This document shows positions 7,034-15,747 of a DNA stretch of 64,000 nt, piece after piece. This DNA is from Merdimonas sp963929015 (GTDB taxonomy: Bacteria; Bacillota; Clostridia; Lachnospirales; Lachnospiraceae): positions 1-64,000 of the forward strand of contig NZ_CAWVHE010000012.1 in NCBI RefSeq assembly GCF_963929015.1, in the 5' to 3' direction. A program made the position numbers and the translations under genes. Each line of letters begins with the position of its first letter. Position 1 is the stretch's first letter. The notes beneath the pieces were generated by a model, which was given only the letters and a program-made list of their open reading frames with translations, did not search any database and was not told the origin of the DNA.

Positions 7034-7912
7034 ATGAAATCAAATGCATGGACTGAAAAATTCATGCGGGGAGTGTTCTTCATTGCCGCCTGCGCTTCGG
7101 TGCTGGCGGTAGCTCTCATTTGCTTCTTCTTATTTGCAAATGGTCTCCCTGCCATGTCAGAGATCGGATTCGTGGAATTCCTGACCGGCACCATGTGGAA
7201 GCCGAACAATGACATTTACGGGATCCTCCCGATGATCGTAGGCAGCCTGTACGTAACAGCGGGCGCCATCGTCATCGGCGTCCCGATCGGCATCCTGACC
7301 GCCGTATTCATGGCGTTCTACTGTCCGAAACAGATATACAAACCACTGAAAACCGCCACTGAACTTCTGGCCGGCATTCCTTCCGTTGTGTATGGTTTCT
7401 TCGGCCTGGTGGTGCTGGTGCCGCTAGTGCGCCAGCTGGGCAGAGATCTGGGATTCGGAGGAAATGGAAGCAGCATGCTGACCGCTTCATTAATCCTGGG
7501 AATGATGATCCTGCCTACCATTATCGGGCTGACCGAATCCGCCCTGCGGGCCGTGCCGGGCCAGTATTATGAAGGCGCGGTAGCCCTGGGCGCCACCCAC
7601 GAACGGGCCATCTTCCGGGTCGTTCTCCCGGCGGCCAAATCCGGTACCGTAGCAGCCATCGTTCTTGGCGTAGGCCGCGCCATCGGCGAGACCATGGCCG
7701 TCATCATGGTGGCCGGCAACCAGACCTGGATGCCCCAGGGACTTTTCAAAGGCGTCCGGACACTGACCGCAAACATCGTGATTGAGATGGGATATGCCAC
7801 AGATCTCCACAGAGAGGCGCTGATCGCCACAGGCGTGGTGCTGTTCGTATTCATCCTGATCATCAATTTCTGCGTAGCACTACTGAACAGGGGGGACAAG
7901 AGCCGTGAGTAA
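7034..7912 (+). CDS. pstC: phosphate ABC transporter permease PstC
   Basis: One of the two membrane subunits of the phosphate importer. 292 residues with about six membrane segments; the binding-protein-dependent permease motif (EAA loop) is seen as YYEGAVALGATHERAIFRVVLP, followed by GVGRAIGETMAVIMV. Conserved PSVVYGFFGL lies near residue 117. It starts 1 base after the pstS stop codon and overlaps pstA by 8 bases, so it belongs to the same operon. Confidence 0.96.
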   Translation: MKSNAWTEKFMRGVFFIAACASVLAVALICFFLFANGLPAMSEIGFVEFLTGTMWKPNNDIYGILPMIVGSLYVTAGAIVIGVPIGILTAVFMAFYCPKQIYKPLKTATELLAGIPSVVYGFFGLVVLVPLVRQLGRDLGFGGNGSSMLTASLILGMMILPTIIGLTESALRAVPGQYYEGAVALGATHERAIFRVVLPAAKSGTVAAIVLGVGRAIGETMAVIMVAGNQTWMPQGLFKGVRTLTANIVIEMGYATDLHREALIATGVVLFVFILIINFCVALLNRGDKSRE

Positions 7913-8798
7913 TACAACCAAAGACAGCCGCCGCCCGGCCAGCAACGAAGTTACGCTGGGACAGAAGCTGAAAAGTTATACCAGAACTCCGGGATCATTG
8001 ATCGTCATGCTCCTGGTCATGTTAGCAGCGATCATCACATTTGCAGTGTTGATCTTCCTGATCGCCTACATCCTGATCCACGGCGTGCCGTATATTCAGC
8101 CGTCACTCTTTTCCCTGGAGTACTCCTCGGAAAATGCATCGCTGATGCCGGCGCTTGCCAATACCGTGATCATGACCGCATTGTCACTGGTGATCGCCGT
8201 TCCATTCGGAATCTTTTCTGCCATCTTCCTGGTAGAATATGCAAAACGTGGAAATAAGTTCGTAGAAGTGATCCGTCTGACCACGGAGACGCTGCAGGGA
8301 ATCCCGTCCATCGTATACGGACTGTTCGGAATGTTGTTCTTTGTAACGACCTGTGGATGGGGCTTCTCCATCCTGGCCGGCGCCTTTACCCTGTCCATCA
8401 TGGTGCTCCCGCTGATCATGCGAAGCACTGAGGAGGCCTTAAAGGCTGTGCCGGATTCTTACCGGGAAGGAAGTTTCGGACTGGGTGCAGGAAAACTGCG
8501 TACCGTATTCCGCATCGTACTGCCGTCTGCAGTGCCTGGTATCCTGGCCGGCGTCATCCTGGCCATCGGCCGTATCGTAGGAGAGACAGCGGCGCTGATC
8601 TATACGGCGGGAACCGTAGCTGACTTCCCAAGCAGCGTATTAAGCTCCGGACGTACCCTGGCGGTCCACATGTACAACCTGGCAAGTGAAGGTCTGTACA
8701 TGGATCAGGCCTATGCAACCGCAGTCATCCTGCTGGTGCTGGTGGTAGGGATCAATACCCTGTCCGGCGTTGTGGCAAAGAGATTAACGAAAGCGTAG
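7905..8798 (+). CDS. pstA: phosphate ABC transporter permease PstA
   Basis: Second membrane subunit of the phosphate importer, 297 residues, about six membrane segments. Conserved GIPSIVYGLFGMLFF and the permease loop YREGSFGLGAGKLRTVFRIV followed by AIGRIVGETAALIYTAG are present. The start is GTG at 7905 inside the end of pstC, with a GGGGGGA ribosome site; the overlap suggests translational coupling. Confidence 0.96.
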   Translation: MSNTTKDSRRPASNEVTLGQKLKSYTRTPGSLIVMLLVMLAAIITFAVLIFLIAYILIHGVPYIQPSLFSLEYSSENASLMPALANTVIMTALSLVIAVPFGIFSAIFLVEYAKRGNKFVEVIRLTTETLQGIPSIVYGLFGMLFFVTTCGWGFSILAGAFTLSIMVLPLIMRSTEEALKAVPDSYREGSFGLGAGKLRTVFRIVLPSAVPGILAGVILAIGRIVGETAALIYTAGTVADFPSSVLSSGRTLAVHMYNLASEGLYMDQAYATAVILLVLVVGINTLSGVVAKRLTKA

Positions 8799-8810
8799 AG
8801 AGGAAGAACC

Positions 8811-9560
8811 ATGTCAAAAATAAGCATTAAGAATCTGGATTTGTATTACAGCGACTTCAAGGCGCTCAAAGACGTAAATCTGGAGATCGAAGAGCATAAG
8901 ATCACAGCATTTATCGGGCCTTCCGGATGCGGAAAGTCCACACTGTTAAAATCCATCAACCGGATGAACGATCTGGTGGAAGGCTGCCGCATTGAAGGCG
9001 ATATCCTTCTGGACGGAAAAGATATTTTCAAAGAAATTGACGTCAACCTGTTAAGAAAACGGGTGGGAATGGTATTCCAGAAACCCAATCCGTTTCCCAT
9101 GAGCATTTACGATAACATCGCCTACGGTCCCAGGACCCACGGCATCCACTCCAAGGCAAAGCTGGACGAGATCGTGGAGAAGTCTTTACGCGACGCGGCC
9201 ATCTGGGACGAGTGCAAGGACCGGCTGAAAAAAAGCGCCCTTGGCATGTCCGGCGGGCAGCAGCAGAGACTCTGCATTGCCAGAGCCCTGGCCGTACAGC
9301 CGGAAGTCCTTCTGATGGACGAACCTACCTCGGCCCTTGACCCCATCTCCACATCCAAGATCGAAGACCTTGCGATGGAGCTGAAAAAAGATTATACTAT
9401 TGTCATGGTAACGCACAACATGCAGCAGGCAGTCCGTGTGTCCGACAATACCGCCTTCTTCCTTCTGGGCGAAGTGGTAGAGTATAATGACACAGAAAAA
9501 TTATTCTCCATACCGTCAGATAAGAGAACAGAAGATTATATCACAGGGAGGTTCGGTTAA
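8811..9560 (+). CDS. pstB: phosphate ABC transporter ATP-binding protein PstB
   Basis: ATPase that powers phosphate uptake; cytosolic face of PstCA. 249 residues, normal for PstB. Walker A GPSGCGKSTL (about residue 36), Q-loop VFQKPNPFPMSIYDNIAYG, signature MSGGQQQRLCIARAL, Walker B EVLLMDEPTSALDP and the switch His in MVTHNMQQA are all intact. Fourth gene of the pst operon, 12 bases after pstA. Confidence 0.97.
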   Translation: MSKISIKNLDLYYSDFKALKDVNLEIEEHKITAFIGPSGCGKSTLLKSINRMNDLVEGCRIEGDILLDGKDIFKEIDVNLLRKRVGMVFQKPNPFPMSIYDNIAYGPRTHGIHSKAKLDEIVEKSLRDAAIWDECKDRLKKSALGMSGGQQQRLCIARALAVQPEVLLMDEPTSALDPISTSKIEDLAMELKKDYTIVMVTHNMQQAVRVSDNTAFFLLGEVVEYNDTEKLFSIPSDKRTEDYITGRFG

Positions 9561-9563
9561 ATT

Positions 9564-10217
9564 ATGCGTAATAAATTTGATATGCAGCTGGGCTTGTTAA
9601 ATGAACAGCTGATCCACATGGGAGAATTGTGCGAGCTGGCCATCAACCGAGCCACCAAGGCTCTGCAGAAAGGCAGCATCGAAGAGGCAAAGCATGTGAT
9701 CGACGCCGATCAGGAGATCGATCAGATGGAAAAGGACATCGAGAGACTGTGCTTAAAGCTTCTCCTGCAGCAGCAGCCGGTGGCAAGAGATCTTCGCCAG
9801 ATCTCCGCGGCTCTTAAGATGATCACGGATATGGAGCGGATCGGCGATCAGGCAAGCGACATCGCCGAGATCATTATTTCCGAGAAAAAATCCGAAGTAC
9901 CGGATCTGAAGAAGATCGGAGCCATGTCGGAAGCTGTGGCAAAGATGGTAAGAGACAGCGTAACTTCTTATGTAGAAAAAGATCTGGAGCTTTGCCGTAA
10001 GGTGATGGGAGCAGACGATGATGTGGATCTGATGTTTGAGGATACCAAGAGAGAACTGATCGAGTCTATCGCAGAAAATAAAGGCGACCAGGGAAAAGAA
10101 GCCATCGACCTTATCATGGCTGCCAAATACCTGGAGCGTATCGGAGACCACGCCACCAATATCGCGGAGTGGGTGGAATTCTCCATCACAGGCATCCACA
10201 AGGACAGCCAGGTATAG
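9564..10217 (+). CDS. phoU: phosphate signalling protein PhoU
   Basis: Cytosolic regulator that links the Pst transporter to the PhoR kinase. 217 residues, all helical, with two three-helix repeats carrying the metal-binding pattern: ITDMERIGDQASDIAE (about residue 90) and KYLERIGDHATNIAEW (about residue 190). Starts 3 bases after pstB. The same domain is fused to the broken Na/Pi symporter at the left end of the window. Confidence 0.96.
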   Translation: MRNKFDMQLGLLNEQLIHMGELCELAINRATKALQKGSIEEAKHVIDADQEIDQMEKDIERLCLKLLLQQQPVARDLRQISAALKMITDMERIGDQASDIAEIIISEKKSEVPDLKKIGAMSEAVAKMVRDSVTSYVEKDLELCRKVMGADDDVDLMFEDTKRELIESIAENKGDQGKEAIDLIMAAKYLERIGDHATNIAEWVEFSITGIHKDSQV

Positions 10218-10238
10218 AGTAGAACAAGGAGAAACCAA

Positions 10239-10913
10239 ATGATATTTTGTGTAGAAGATGACAGCAACATCCGGGAACTTGTCGTATACACACTGGAAAC
10301 CACGGGCTTTAAGGCGCGTGGTTTTGAGGATGGAAAAGAATTTTTAGAAGCCCTGGCTCTGGAGACCCCGGAGCTGGTGCTGATGGATATCATGCTCCCC
10401 GGCGAGGACGGACTGGAGCTTCTTGGGCGGTTAAAATCTTCCCCCAAGACCCGGGAGATCCCGGTGATCATGGTGACCGCAAAAGGCGCGGAATACGATA
10501 AGGTCAAAGGCCTGGACTTAGGAGCCGACGACTACGTGACCAAACCCTTTGGCATGATGGAACTGGTCTCCAGGATCAAGGCGGTCTTAAGGCGCACCAA
10601 AAAAGAGTCCCAGGATCCCCAGGATGTGATCCGCGCAGGCGGCATCGAGATCAACACCAGAAAACACGAGGTCACAGCCGATGGAGAAGTGGTAAACCTG
10701 ACCCTCAAAGAATACGAGCTGCTAAAGCGGCTGATGAAGAACCGGGGCATTGTCATGACCAGAGACTGCCTTCTGGAAGACATCTGGGGCTATGACTTTG
10801 ACGGCGAGACCCGCACCGTAGACGTCCACGTGCGGACCCTGCGCCAGAAGCTTGGAAGCTGCGGGGAAATGATCGAGACCGTCCGGGGCGTGGGCTACCG
10901 GATGAGCGAATAA
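10239..10913 (+). CDS. phoP: phosphate-response regulator PhoP/PhoB type (OmpR family)
   Basis: DNA-binding response regulator, 224 residues. Receiver domain (1-118) with acidic pocket ED near residue 6, phosphorylation Asp in LVLMDIMLPGEDG (about 50), VMVTAKG and Lys in VTKPFGMMEL. The C-terminal winged helix (130-222) has LTLKEYELLKRLM and TVDVHVRTLRQKLG. It follows phoU by 21 bases with an AAGGAG ribosome site and precedes its kinase; the pairing with pst makes phosphate control very likely. Its probable target is the Pho box before pstS. Confidence 0.92.
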   Translation: MIFCVEDDSNIRELVVYTLETTGFKARGFEDGKEFLEALALETPELVLMDIMLPGEDGLELLGRLKSSPKTREIPVIMVTAKGAEYDKVKGLDLGADDYVTKPFGMMELVSRIKAVLRRTKKESQDPQDVIRAGGIEINTRKHEVTADGEVVNLTLKEYELLKRLMKNRGIVMTRDCLLEDIWGYDFDGETRTVDVHVRTLRQKLGSCGEMIETVRGVGYRMSE

Positions 10914-10937
10914 AAGAGACGAACAGGAGAACAGCGG

Positions 10938-12257
10938 ATGAGGCTGCAGACAAAAATCCAGAAAAATATGATACTGATCATCCTGGTCACCCTGGCCATC
11001 GCCTACGCCGTGACCACACTGCTGGTCTACCGCCAGACGGTAGACGTGATGGAAAAGGAAGTGCGTCAGGAAGCCGGTTACATCCGGGCTGCCATCGAGA
11101 TCAGCGGGCAGGGCTATCTGACAGAGCTGGACGCCGCAGATAAAGACACCCGGATCACCTTGATCACAGAGCAGGGAGAGGTCCTTTATGATTCCGACCA
11201 GGCCTATGAGGCGGATCTGGAAAATCACGCCGGCAGGCCGGAGGTCAGGGAAGCCATCCGGGACGGTACGGGCAGCAACGTGCGCCGCTCCGACACCCTG
11301 AATGAAGAAATGTACTACTACGCCGTGCAGCTTTCTGACGGCAGCATCCTGCGGGTCTCCAAGACCATGGACACGGCCTTCCGGACCGCTGTGGAGGTCC
11401 TGCCCGGCATGGGCGTGATCGGCGTCTGTATGCTGGTTCTTGCCGCCCTTCTTTCCAGGTGGCAGGTCAGAAGACTGATCCGGCCCATCAATGAACTGGA
11501 CTTAAATATTCCTTTGGAGAATGAGATGTATGAGGAATTAACGCCATTGCTGAAAAGAATCGATGAACAGAACAAACAAAAAGACGCCATTGCGGATATG
11601 CGAAAAGAGTTTTCCGCCAATGTATCCCATGAGCTGAAGACTCCCCTGACTTCCATTTCCGGCTATGCGGAGATCATGAAGAACGGACTGGTAAAACCGG
11701 AGGATATGAAAGGCTTTGCGGAACGCATTTACAACGAGGCCAGTCGTCTGATCACTCTGGTGGAGGACATCATCAAACTGTCCAAGCTGGACGAAGGAGA
11801 GATCGAGATAGAAAAAGAAGATGTGGATCTCTATGATCTGACCCGGAAGATCGTCAGCCGCCTGTCTCCACAGGCAGAGAGACGGGCCGTACATGTGGAA
11901 GTTACCGGAGAAAATGTGATCTATCACGGCGTGCGCCAGATCCTGGACGAGATGGTATACAATATCTGTGAAAACGCTATCAAATACAACCGCCGGGGCG
12001 GATCGGTCAGCGTCTGGGTGGGGGATACCCTCCAGGGAAAGAAGATCATCGTCACAGACACCGGTATCGGCATCCCGGAAGATCAGCAGGATCGGATCTT
12101 TGAGCGGTTCTACCGGGTAGACAAAAGCCATTCCAAAGAAACCGGAGGCACCGGCCTGGGCTTGTCTATCGTCAAACACGGCGCCATCATGCACGGCGCC
12201 CGCATCCAGGTAGAGAGCAAGGTGGGGAAAGGCACCCGCATGGAGCTGATCTTCTAA
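10938..12257 (+). CDS. phoR: phosphate sensor histidine kinase PhoR type
   Basis: Membrane sensor kinase, 439 residues. N-terminal membrane span (about 11-33), an extracytoplasmic sensor region of about 115 residues (ITLITEQGEVLYDSD, PAS-like), a second span (about 154-172), then the HisKA domain with phospho-acceptor His in FSANVSHELKTPLTSISGY, and a HATPase domain with N box ENAIKYN, G1 DTGIGIP and G2 GTGLGLSIVKH. Last gene of the pst-pho operon. It should phosphorylate the adjacent PhoP-type regulator. Confidence 0.93.
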   Translation: MRLQTKIQKNMILIILVTLAIAYAVTTLLVYRQTVDVMEKEVRQEAGYIRAAIEISGQGYLTELDAADKDTRITLITEQGEVLYDSDQAYEADLENHAGRPEVREAIRDGTGSNVRRSDTLNEEMYYYAVQLSDGSILRVSKTMDTAFRTAVEVLPGMGVIGVCMLVLAALLSRWQVRRLIRPINELDLNIPLENEMYEELTPLLKRIDEQNKQKDAIADMRKEFSANVSHELKTPLTSISGYAEIMKNGLVKPEDMKGFAERIYNEASRLITLVEDIIKLSKLDEGEIEIEKEDVDLYDLTRKIVSRLSPQAERRAVHVEVTGENVIYHGVRQILDEMVYNICENAIKYNRRGGSVSVWVGDTLQGKKIIVTDTGIGIPEDQQDRIFERFYRVDKSHSKETGGTGLGLSIVKHGAIMHGARIQVESKVGKGTRMELIF

Positions 12258-12284
12258 GATCCTATATCTTAAAAACTTAACAGA

Positions 12285-12566
12285 TTAATGACCAGAGCGG
12301 AAGTATTGAACCAGTTCAAAGACCAGCTGATACTCCCGCTCTGTGATTCCGGAGGTGTCAATGGTGCTGCCGGATTCTACTCCGAGCAGATAATCTGTGG
12401 AGACATGAAACAGACGGGAAAGTTCTACCAGATAAAGGGTAGAAGGGCAGGAAAATCCCATTTCCCAGGCATTGACACTGCTGCGCGAAATATTCAGTTT
12501 TTTAGCCAGGTCCGCCTGCGTCATCTGGCAGGCGTTTCGTAAATGTTTGATTCGATCGCCGATCAT
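12285..12566 (-). CDS. XRE-family HTH regulator, 93 aa
   Basis: A short DNA-binding protein: helix-turn-helix at residues 4-60 (IKHLRNACQMTQADLAKKLN, then ISRSSVNAWEMGFSCPS) followed by FHVSTDYLLGVE and a 30-residue acidic tail. AGAGGAGAG lies 7 bases before the ATG at 12566. It is divergent from the polysaccharide locus, with only 217 bases between the two starts, so it could repress or tune that locus (inference). On its upstream side ATTATC occurs at 12607 and 12623, one and a half helical turns apart. Confidence 0.85.
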   Translation of the reverse strand: MIGDRIKHLRNACQMTQADLAKKLNISRSSVNAWEMGFSCPSTLYLVELSRLFHVSTDYLLGVESGSTIDTSGITEREYQLVFELVQYFRSGH

Positions 12567-12644
12567 GCAAACTCTCCTCTTATTTATTCCCTTGTATCGT
12601 AAAATAATTATCGTGACATTGCATTATCAAAAAGATGGTTTAAA

Positions 12645-12673
12645 TTGACAACAGTACCAATAAATGATAAAAT
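12645..12673 (+). promoter_or_regulatory. promoter P1 of the polysaccharide locus
   Basis: Consensus TTGACA at 12645-12650, a 17-base spacer and TAAAAT at 12668-12673. Confidence 0.7.
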
Positions 12674-12691
12674 CAGTTTGCATTTATGGAA

Positions 12692-12720
12692 TTGACTTTC
12701 TGGTATGCGAGTGGTAATAT
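12692..12720 (+). promoter_or_regulatory. promoter P2 of the polysaccharide locus
   Basis: TTGACT at 12692-12697, a 17-base spacer and TAATAT at 12715-12720, 47 bases behind P1. A short CCCGG/CCGGG hairpin (12744-12758) lies in the leader before cpsB. Confidence 0.65.
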
Positions 12721-12783
12721 GAGTTAAGTGTAAAGAACAGCCGCCCGGAGAAGCCGGGTAAAAAAGGCAGGAGAAGAACCAGT

Positions 12784-13506
12784 ATGGACTGTATAGATAT
12801 GCATTGCCACATATTGCCGGGAGTCGACGACGGTGCAAAAGATGTGGACGAAATGAAAGAAATGCTGAAAATTGCATACAGTGAGGGAATCCGCTGCATC
12901 ATAGCCACTCCACATCATCACCCCAGACGCGGAAAAGAACCACCGGAAGTGTTGCGGAGACAGGCTGCCATATTGCGGGACGCCGCTCACGAAATCGACG
13001 AACATTTCCGTATATATCTTGGGACGGAAATTTTTTTTGGTCAGGACATTCCGGACAAGCTGAAGGAAGGACGGGTTCTGACAATGAACCGGCGCAACTA
13101 TGTGCTGGTGGAGTTTTCACCCTCGGAACCATTTGCTTATATCAAGCAGAGCCTGCAACAGCTGCAGATGGAAGGATACGAAGTGATCCTGGCTCACGCA
13201 GAGCGCTACAGCTGCCTGACTGACTCGCCGGAGCTGGCCGAGCAGATCGGAGATATGGGGATACTGATCCAGGTCAATGCAGGAAGTATCACCGGAGACA
13301 GCGGACGCAAGGTCAAAAAATTTGTCAAATATCTGATGGATGAAGACCTTGTTTTTTGTGTGGGTACAGACGCCCACAGCTGCAGGACGCGGGCGCCCCG
13401 TATGCGGAAGGCTTCCGAACATGTCAGAAAAAAATACGGCGACGAATACGCCAGAAAAATATTTTACGATAACGCAAAGAAGATGCTGAGGAAGGAAATA
13501 GAGTAA
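12784..13506 (+). CDS. cpsB: CpsB/CapC-type tyrosine-protein phosphatase (PHP fold)
   Basis: Metal-dependent phosphatase that dephosphorylates the CpsD tyrosine kinase and so controls polysaccharide synthesis and export. 240 residues with the PHP metal ligands: MHCHILPGVDDGAKD (residues 6-20), ATPHHHPR (about 41-48), LAHAERYS (about 137) and GTDAHS (about 195). First gene of the locus, followed 1 base later by the chain-length protein, the standard cpsBCD order. Confidence 0.93.
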   Translation: MDCIDMHCHILPGVDDGAKDVDEMKEMLKIAYSEGIRCIIATPHHHPRRGKEPPEVLRRQAAILRDAAHEIDEHFRIYLGTEIFFGQDIPDKLKEGRVLTMNRRNYVLVEFSPSEPFAYIKQSLQQLQMEGYEVILAHAERYSCLTDSPELAEQIGDMGILIQVNAGSITGDSGRKVKKFVKYLMDEDLVFCVGTDAHSCRTRAPRMRKASEHVRKKYGDEYARKIFYDNAKKMLRKEIE

Positions 13507-13507
13507 G

Positions 13508-14281
13508 ATGAATCAAGAAAGATTAATGACTCAGGAAATGGACAATGACGAAATCACCATAGATCTGACAGAGCTGTTTATCGCTCTGTGGTCAAAGCTG
13601 CACATCATACTGATGGCAGGTGTGCTGGGGGCGCTGATCGCCTTTGTGGGGACCAATCTTCTGATCACCCCCATGTATACATCAGAAACCAAGGTGTATG
13701 TGTTAAGCCGCTCTGACAGCAATGCGGGCGTTACATATAACGACTTGCAGACCGGTACACAGCTGACCCAGGACTACATGGAACTGGTGACCAGCCGGCC
13801 GGTCCTGGAGCAGGTGATCGCAGTGCTGAACCTGGATATGGAGCCGGAAGATCTTCAGGATATGATCTCTGTAGAGACGCCGGAGGGTACCCGTATCCTG
13901 AATATCAGCGTAGAGAGTGAAGATCCCAAAGAAGCCAAGGAGATCGCGGACGCAGTCCGGGATTCCGTCAGCATCCAGATCACGGAGATTATGGACGCAG
14001 ACGCCGTAAATACGGTGGAGGAAGGAAACCTTCCTTCCACTCCCTCTTCTCCGAGCCTGCCCAGAAACATTGCCATCGGCGCGCTGCTGGGACTGGTGCT
14101 TGCCATGGGCGTGATCGTGCTGATCTTTGTGCTGGACGACACCATCAAGACGCCGGACGACGTTGAACATTATCTGGGATTAAATACCCTGACCTCCATA
14201 CCTCTTAGCGAGGGCGTGAAGAAGGGCAAGAAAGTCAAAAGGATCCCGGAAAAACAGATGATGAGAAATCTGAAGAGATAG
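13508..14281 (+). CDS. cpsC: Wzz/CpsC-type chain-length regulator and kinase activator
   Basis: Membrane protein that sets polysaccharide chain length and activates the separate CpsD kinase. 257 residues: an N-terminal cytosolic stretch, membrane span at about 33-54 (HIILMAGVLGALIAFVGTNL), an extracellular Wzz domain (ETKVYVLSR, LTQDYMELVTSRPVLEQVI), a proline-rich stretch (STPSSPSLPRN) before the second span (about 188-210) and a basic cytosolic tail. Follows cpsB by 1 base. Confidence 0.92.
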   Translation: MNQERLMTQEMDNDEITIDLTELFIALWSKLHIILMAGVLGALIAFVGTNLLITPMYTSETKVYVLSRSDSNAGVTYNDLQTGTQLTQDYMELVTSRPVLEQVIAVLNLDMEPEDLQDMISVETPEGTRILNISVESEDPKEAKEIADAVRDSVSIQITEIMDADAVNTVEEGNLPSTPSSPSLPRNIAIGALLGLVLAMGVIVLIFVLDDTIKTPDDVEHYLGLNTLTSIPLSEGVKKGKKVKRIPEKQMMRNLKR

Positions 14282-14315
14282 ACCAGAGGAATGTTGGATA
14301 AAGGAGATACTATAG

Positions 14316-15002
14316 ATGCAGGAAATTGAATTAAACAACCTGACCAAAGACTATCGGAGCAATGAGGCCTATAAGACCCTCCGGACCAATATCGAGTTTT
14401 CCGGATCAGACAAGCAGGTGATCGTATTCACCAGCTGTACGCCGGACGAAGGAAAGAGTACGGTGTCCCTGTCGCTTGCGGCGTCGCTGGCAGAGGGAGA
14501 GAAAAAGGTGCTCTTCATAGACGCGGATCTTCGGAAGTCCGTGATCATCGGACGCCACAAGATCACGGGAAAGCTGAATGGCTTAAGCCATTTCCTTTCC
14601 GGGCAGGCAGAGTTAAAGGATGTGGTCTGCAAGACCCAGACACCGGGACTGTCCGTGATCCTGGCAGGCGTGGTGCCGCCCAACCCGGCGGAACTTCTTG
14701 GCAATCACCGGTTTGAGGCGATGCTGGACGGGGCCAGACAGGCCTATGATTATGTGATCATTGACGCGCCTCCGCTTGGAAGCGTCATCGACGCGGCGAT
14801 CATCGCCAAGCACTGCGACGCGTCCGTGCTGGTCATCGCGGCGTCCACCATCAGCTATAAATTCGCCCGCACAGTGAAGGATCAGCTGGAAAAAGCCGGA
14901 TGCCCGATCCTGGGAGTGGTGCTGAACAAAGTTAATATGAAACAGAACAAGTATTACGGAAAATATTATGGAAAATACTATGGGTCCTACGGGGAAGAAT
15001 AG
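14316..15002 (+). CDS. cpsD: CpsD/CapB-type bacterial tyrosine kinase
   Basis: Cytosolic autophosphorylating tyrosine kinase that works with CpsC. 228 residues: Walker A' CTPDEGKSTVSLSLA (about 44), Walker A'' VLFIDADLRKS (about 69), Walker B YVIIDAPPLG (about 147) and a C-terminal tyrosine cluster (YYGKYYGKYYGSYGEE) that is the expected autophosphorylation site. Third gene of the locus. The tyrosine cluster is built from nearly identical codon triplets. Confidence 0.95.
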   Translation: MQEIELNNLTKDYRSNEAYKTLRTNIEFSGSDKQVIVFTSCTPDEGKSTVSLSLAASLAEGEKKVLFIDADLRKSVIIGRHKITGKLNGLSHFLSGQAELKDVVCKTQTPGLSVILAGVVPPNPAELLGNHRFEAMLDGARQAYDYVIIDAPPLGSVIDAAIIAKHCDASVLVIAASTISYKFARTVKDQLEKAGCPILGVVLNKVNMKQNKYYGKYYGKYYGSYGEE

Positions 15003-15017
15003 GAGAGGACAGTAAGG

Positions 15018-15737
15018 ATGAAACAGCGGTTAGTAATCCTGGCTCTGGCGGCAGGCTGCCTGATCTTTGCAGTGGCCGGAGCGCTGGTGTATATGGGGCG
15101 CGACAGACAGGCGCCGGAGATAACAGTAAAAAAAGCAGATATCAGCTATACCGAGGGAGAAGACTACTCGGTACTGATGGAAGGCGTAACAGCTGAGGAT
15201 AACAAAGACGGAGATCTGACGGATCAGGTATTTGTCGACCGGATCCAGCAGACCGGGGAGAACAGTGCCATCGTCTATTATGGCGTAATGGACAAAAGCA
15301 ACAACGTAGGTACAGGAAAGCGTACCATCGAGTATTATCCGGCCAGCGGCACAGATCAGACTCAGACAGATGGTCAGACGGAGCAGGACGCACAGGCAGA
15401 GCAGGAAGCTCTTGCCCAGCAGCAACAGCAGGAAGCCCTTGCCCAGCAGCAACAGCAGCAACAGCAGGAGCAGCCGCTGCAGCCGAACGGACAGCGTCCG
15501 GCGCTGGCTCTTACCGCGACAGAGACGACCATTCCGGTGGGGACTTCTTTTGATCCCATGAGCGTGGTCAAAGACGCTGTGGACGATGTGGACAGCCGGG
15601 ATACCCTGTATCAGCGCATCAGCGCCAACGGCATCTACGACACCAATGTGCCGGGAACTTATGTGATCCAGTACTTTGTGACCGATACCTCCGGAAACAC
15701 CTCCGATCCGCTGAACTTTACGCTGATCGTACAATAG
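15018..15737 (+). CDS. secreted/anchored protein with two Ig-like (DUF5011-type) domains and Gln-rich linker
   Basis: 239 residues: N-terminal signal anchor (about 5-25), a first Ig-like domain (about 36-115, ITVKKADISYTEGEDYSV ... DNKDGDLTDQV), a linker of about 50 residues almost entirely Q, A, E and T, and a second Ig-like domain (about 160-239, YVIQYFVTDTSGNTSDP). Such domains are common in extracellular wall-associated proteins. It sits between the kinase and the LCP protein, so a role in placing or anchoring the polysaccharide at the surface is likely (inference). Confidence 0.8.
   Translation: MKQRLVILALAAGCLIFAVAGALVYMGRDRQAPEITVKKADISYTEGEDYSVLMEGVTAEDNKDGDLTDQVFVDRIQQTGENSAIVYYGVMDKSNNVGTGKRTIEYYPASGTDQTQTDGQTEQDAQAEQEALAQQQQQEALAQQQQQQQQEQPLQPNGQRPALALTATETTIPVGTSFDPMSVVKDAVDDVDSRDTLYQRISANGIYDTNVPGTYVIQYFVTDTSGNTSDPLNFTLIVQ
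15402..15464 (+). repeat. 27-bp tandem duplication with CAG/CAA extension, in frame
   Basis: 15402-15428 and 15429-15455 are identical except one T/C change, and 9 further bases continue the CAGCAACAG pattern. Encodes QEALAQQQQ-type repeats of the linker; all units are multiples of 3, so length change would not shift the frame. Confidence 0.9.
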
Positions 15738-15747
15738 AAAAGGAAGA

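Noticed and set aside
6010..7215. A 401-codon minus-strand frame across pstS
   Set aside because: Shadow of the GC-biased pstS coding strand; no family features and no ribosome site.
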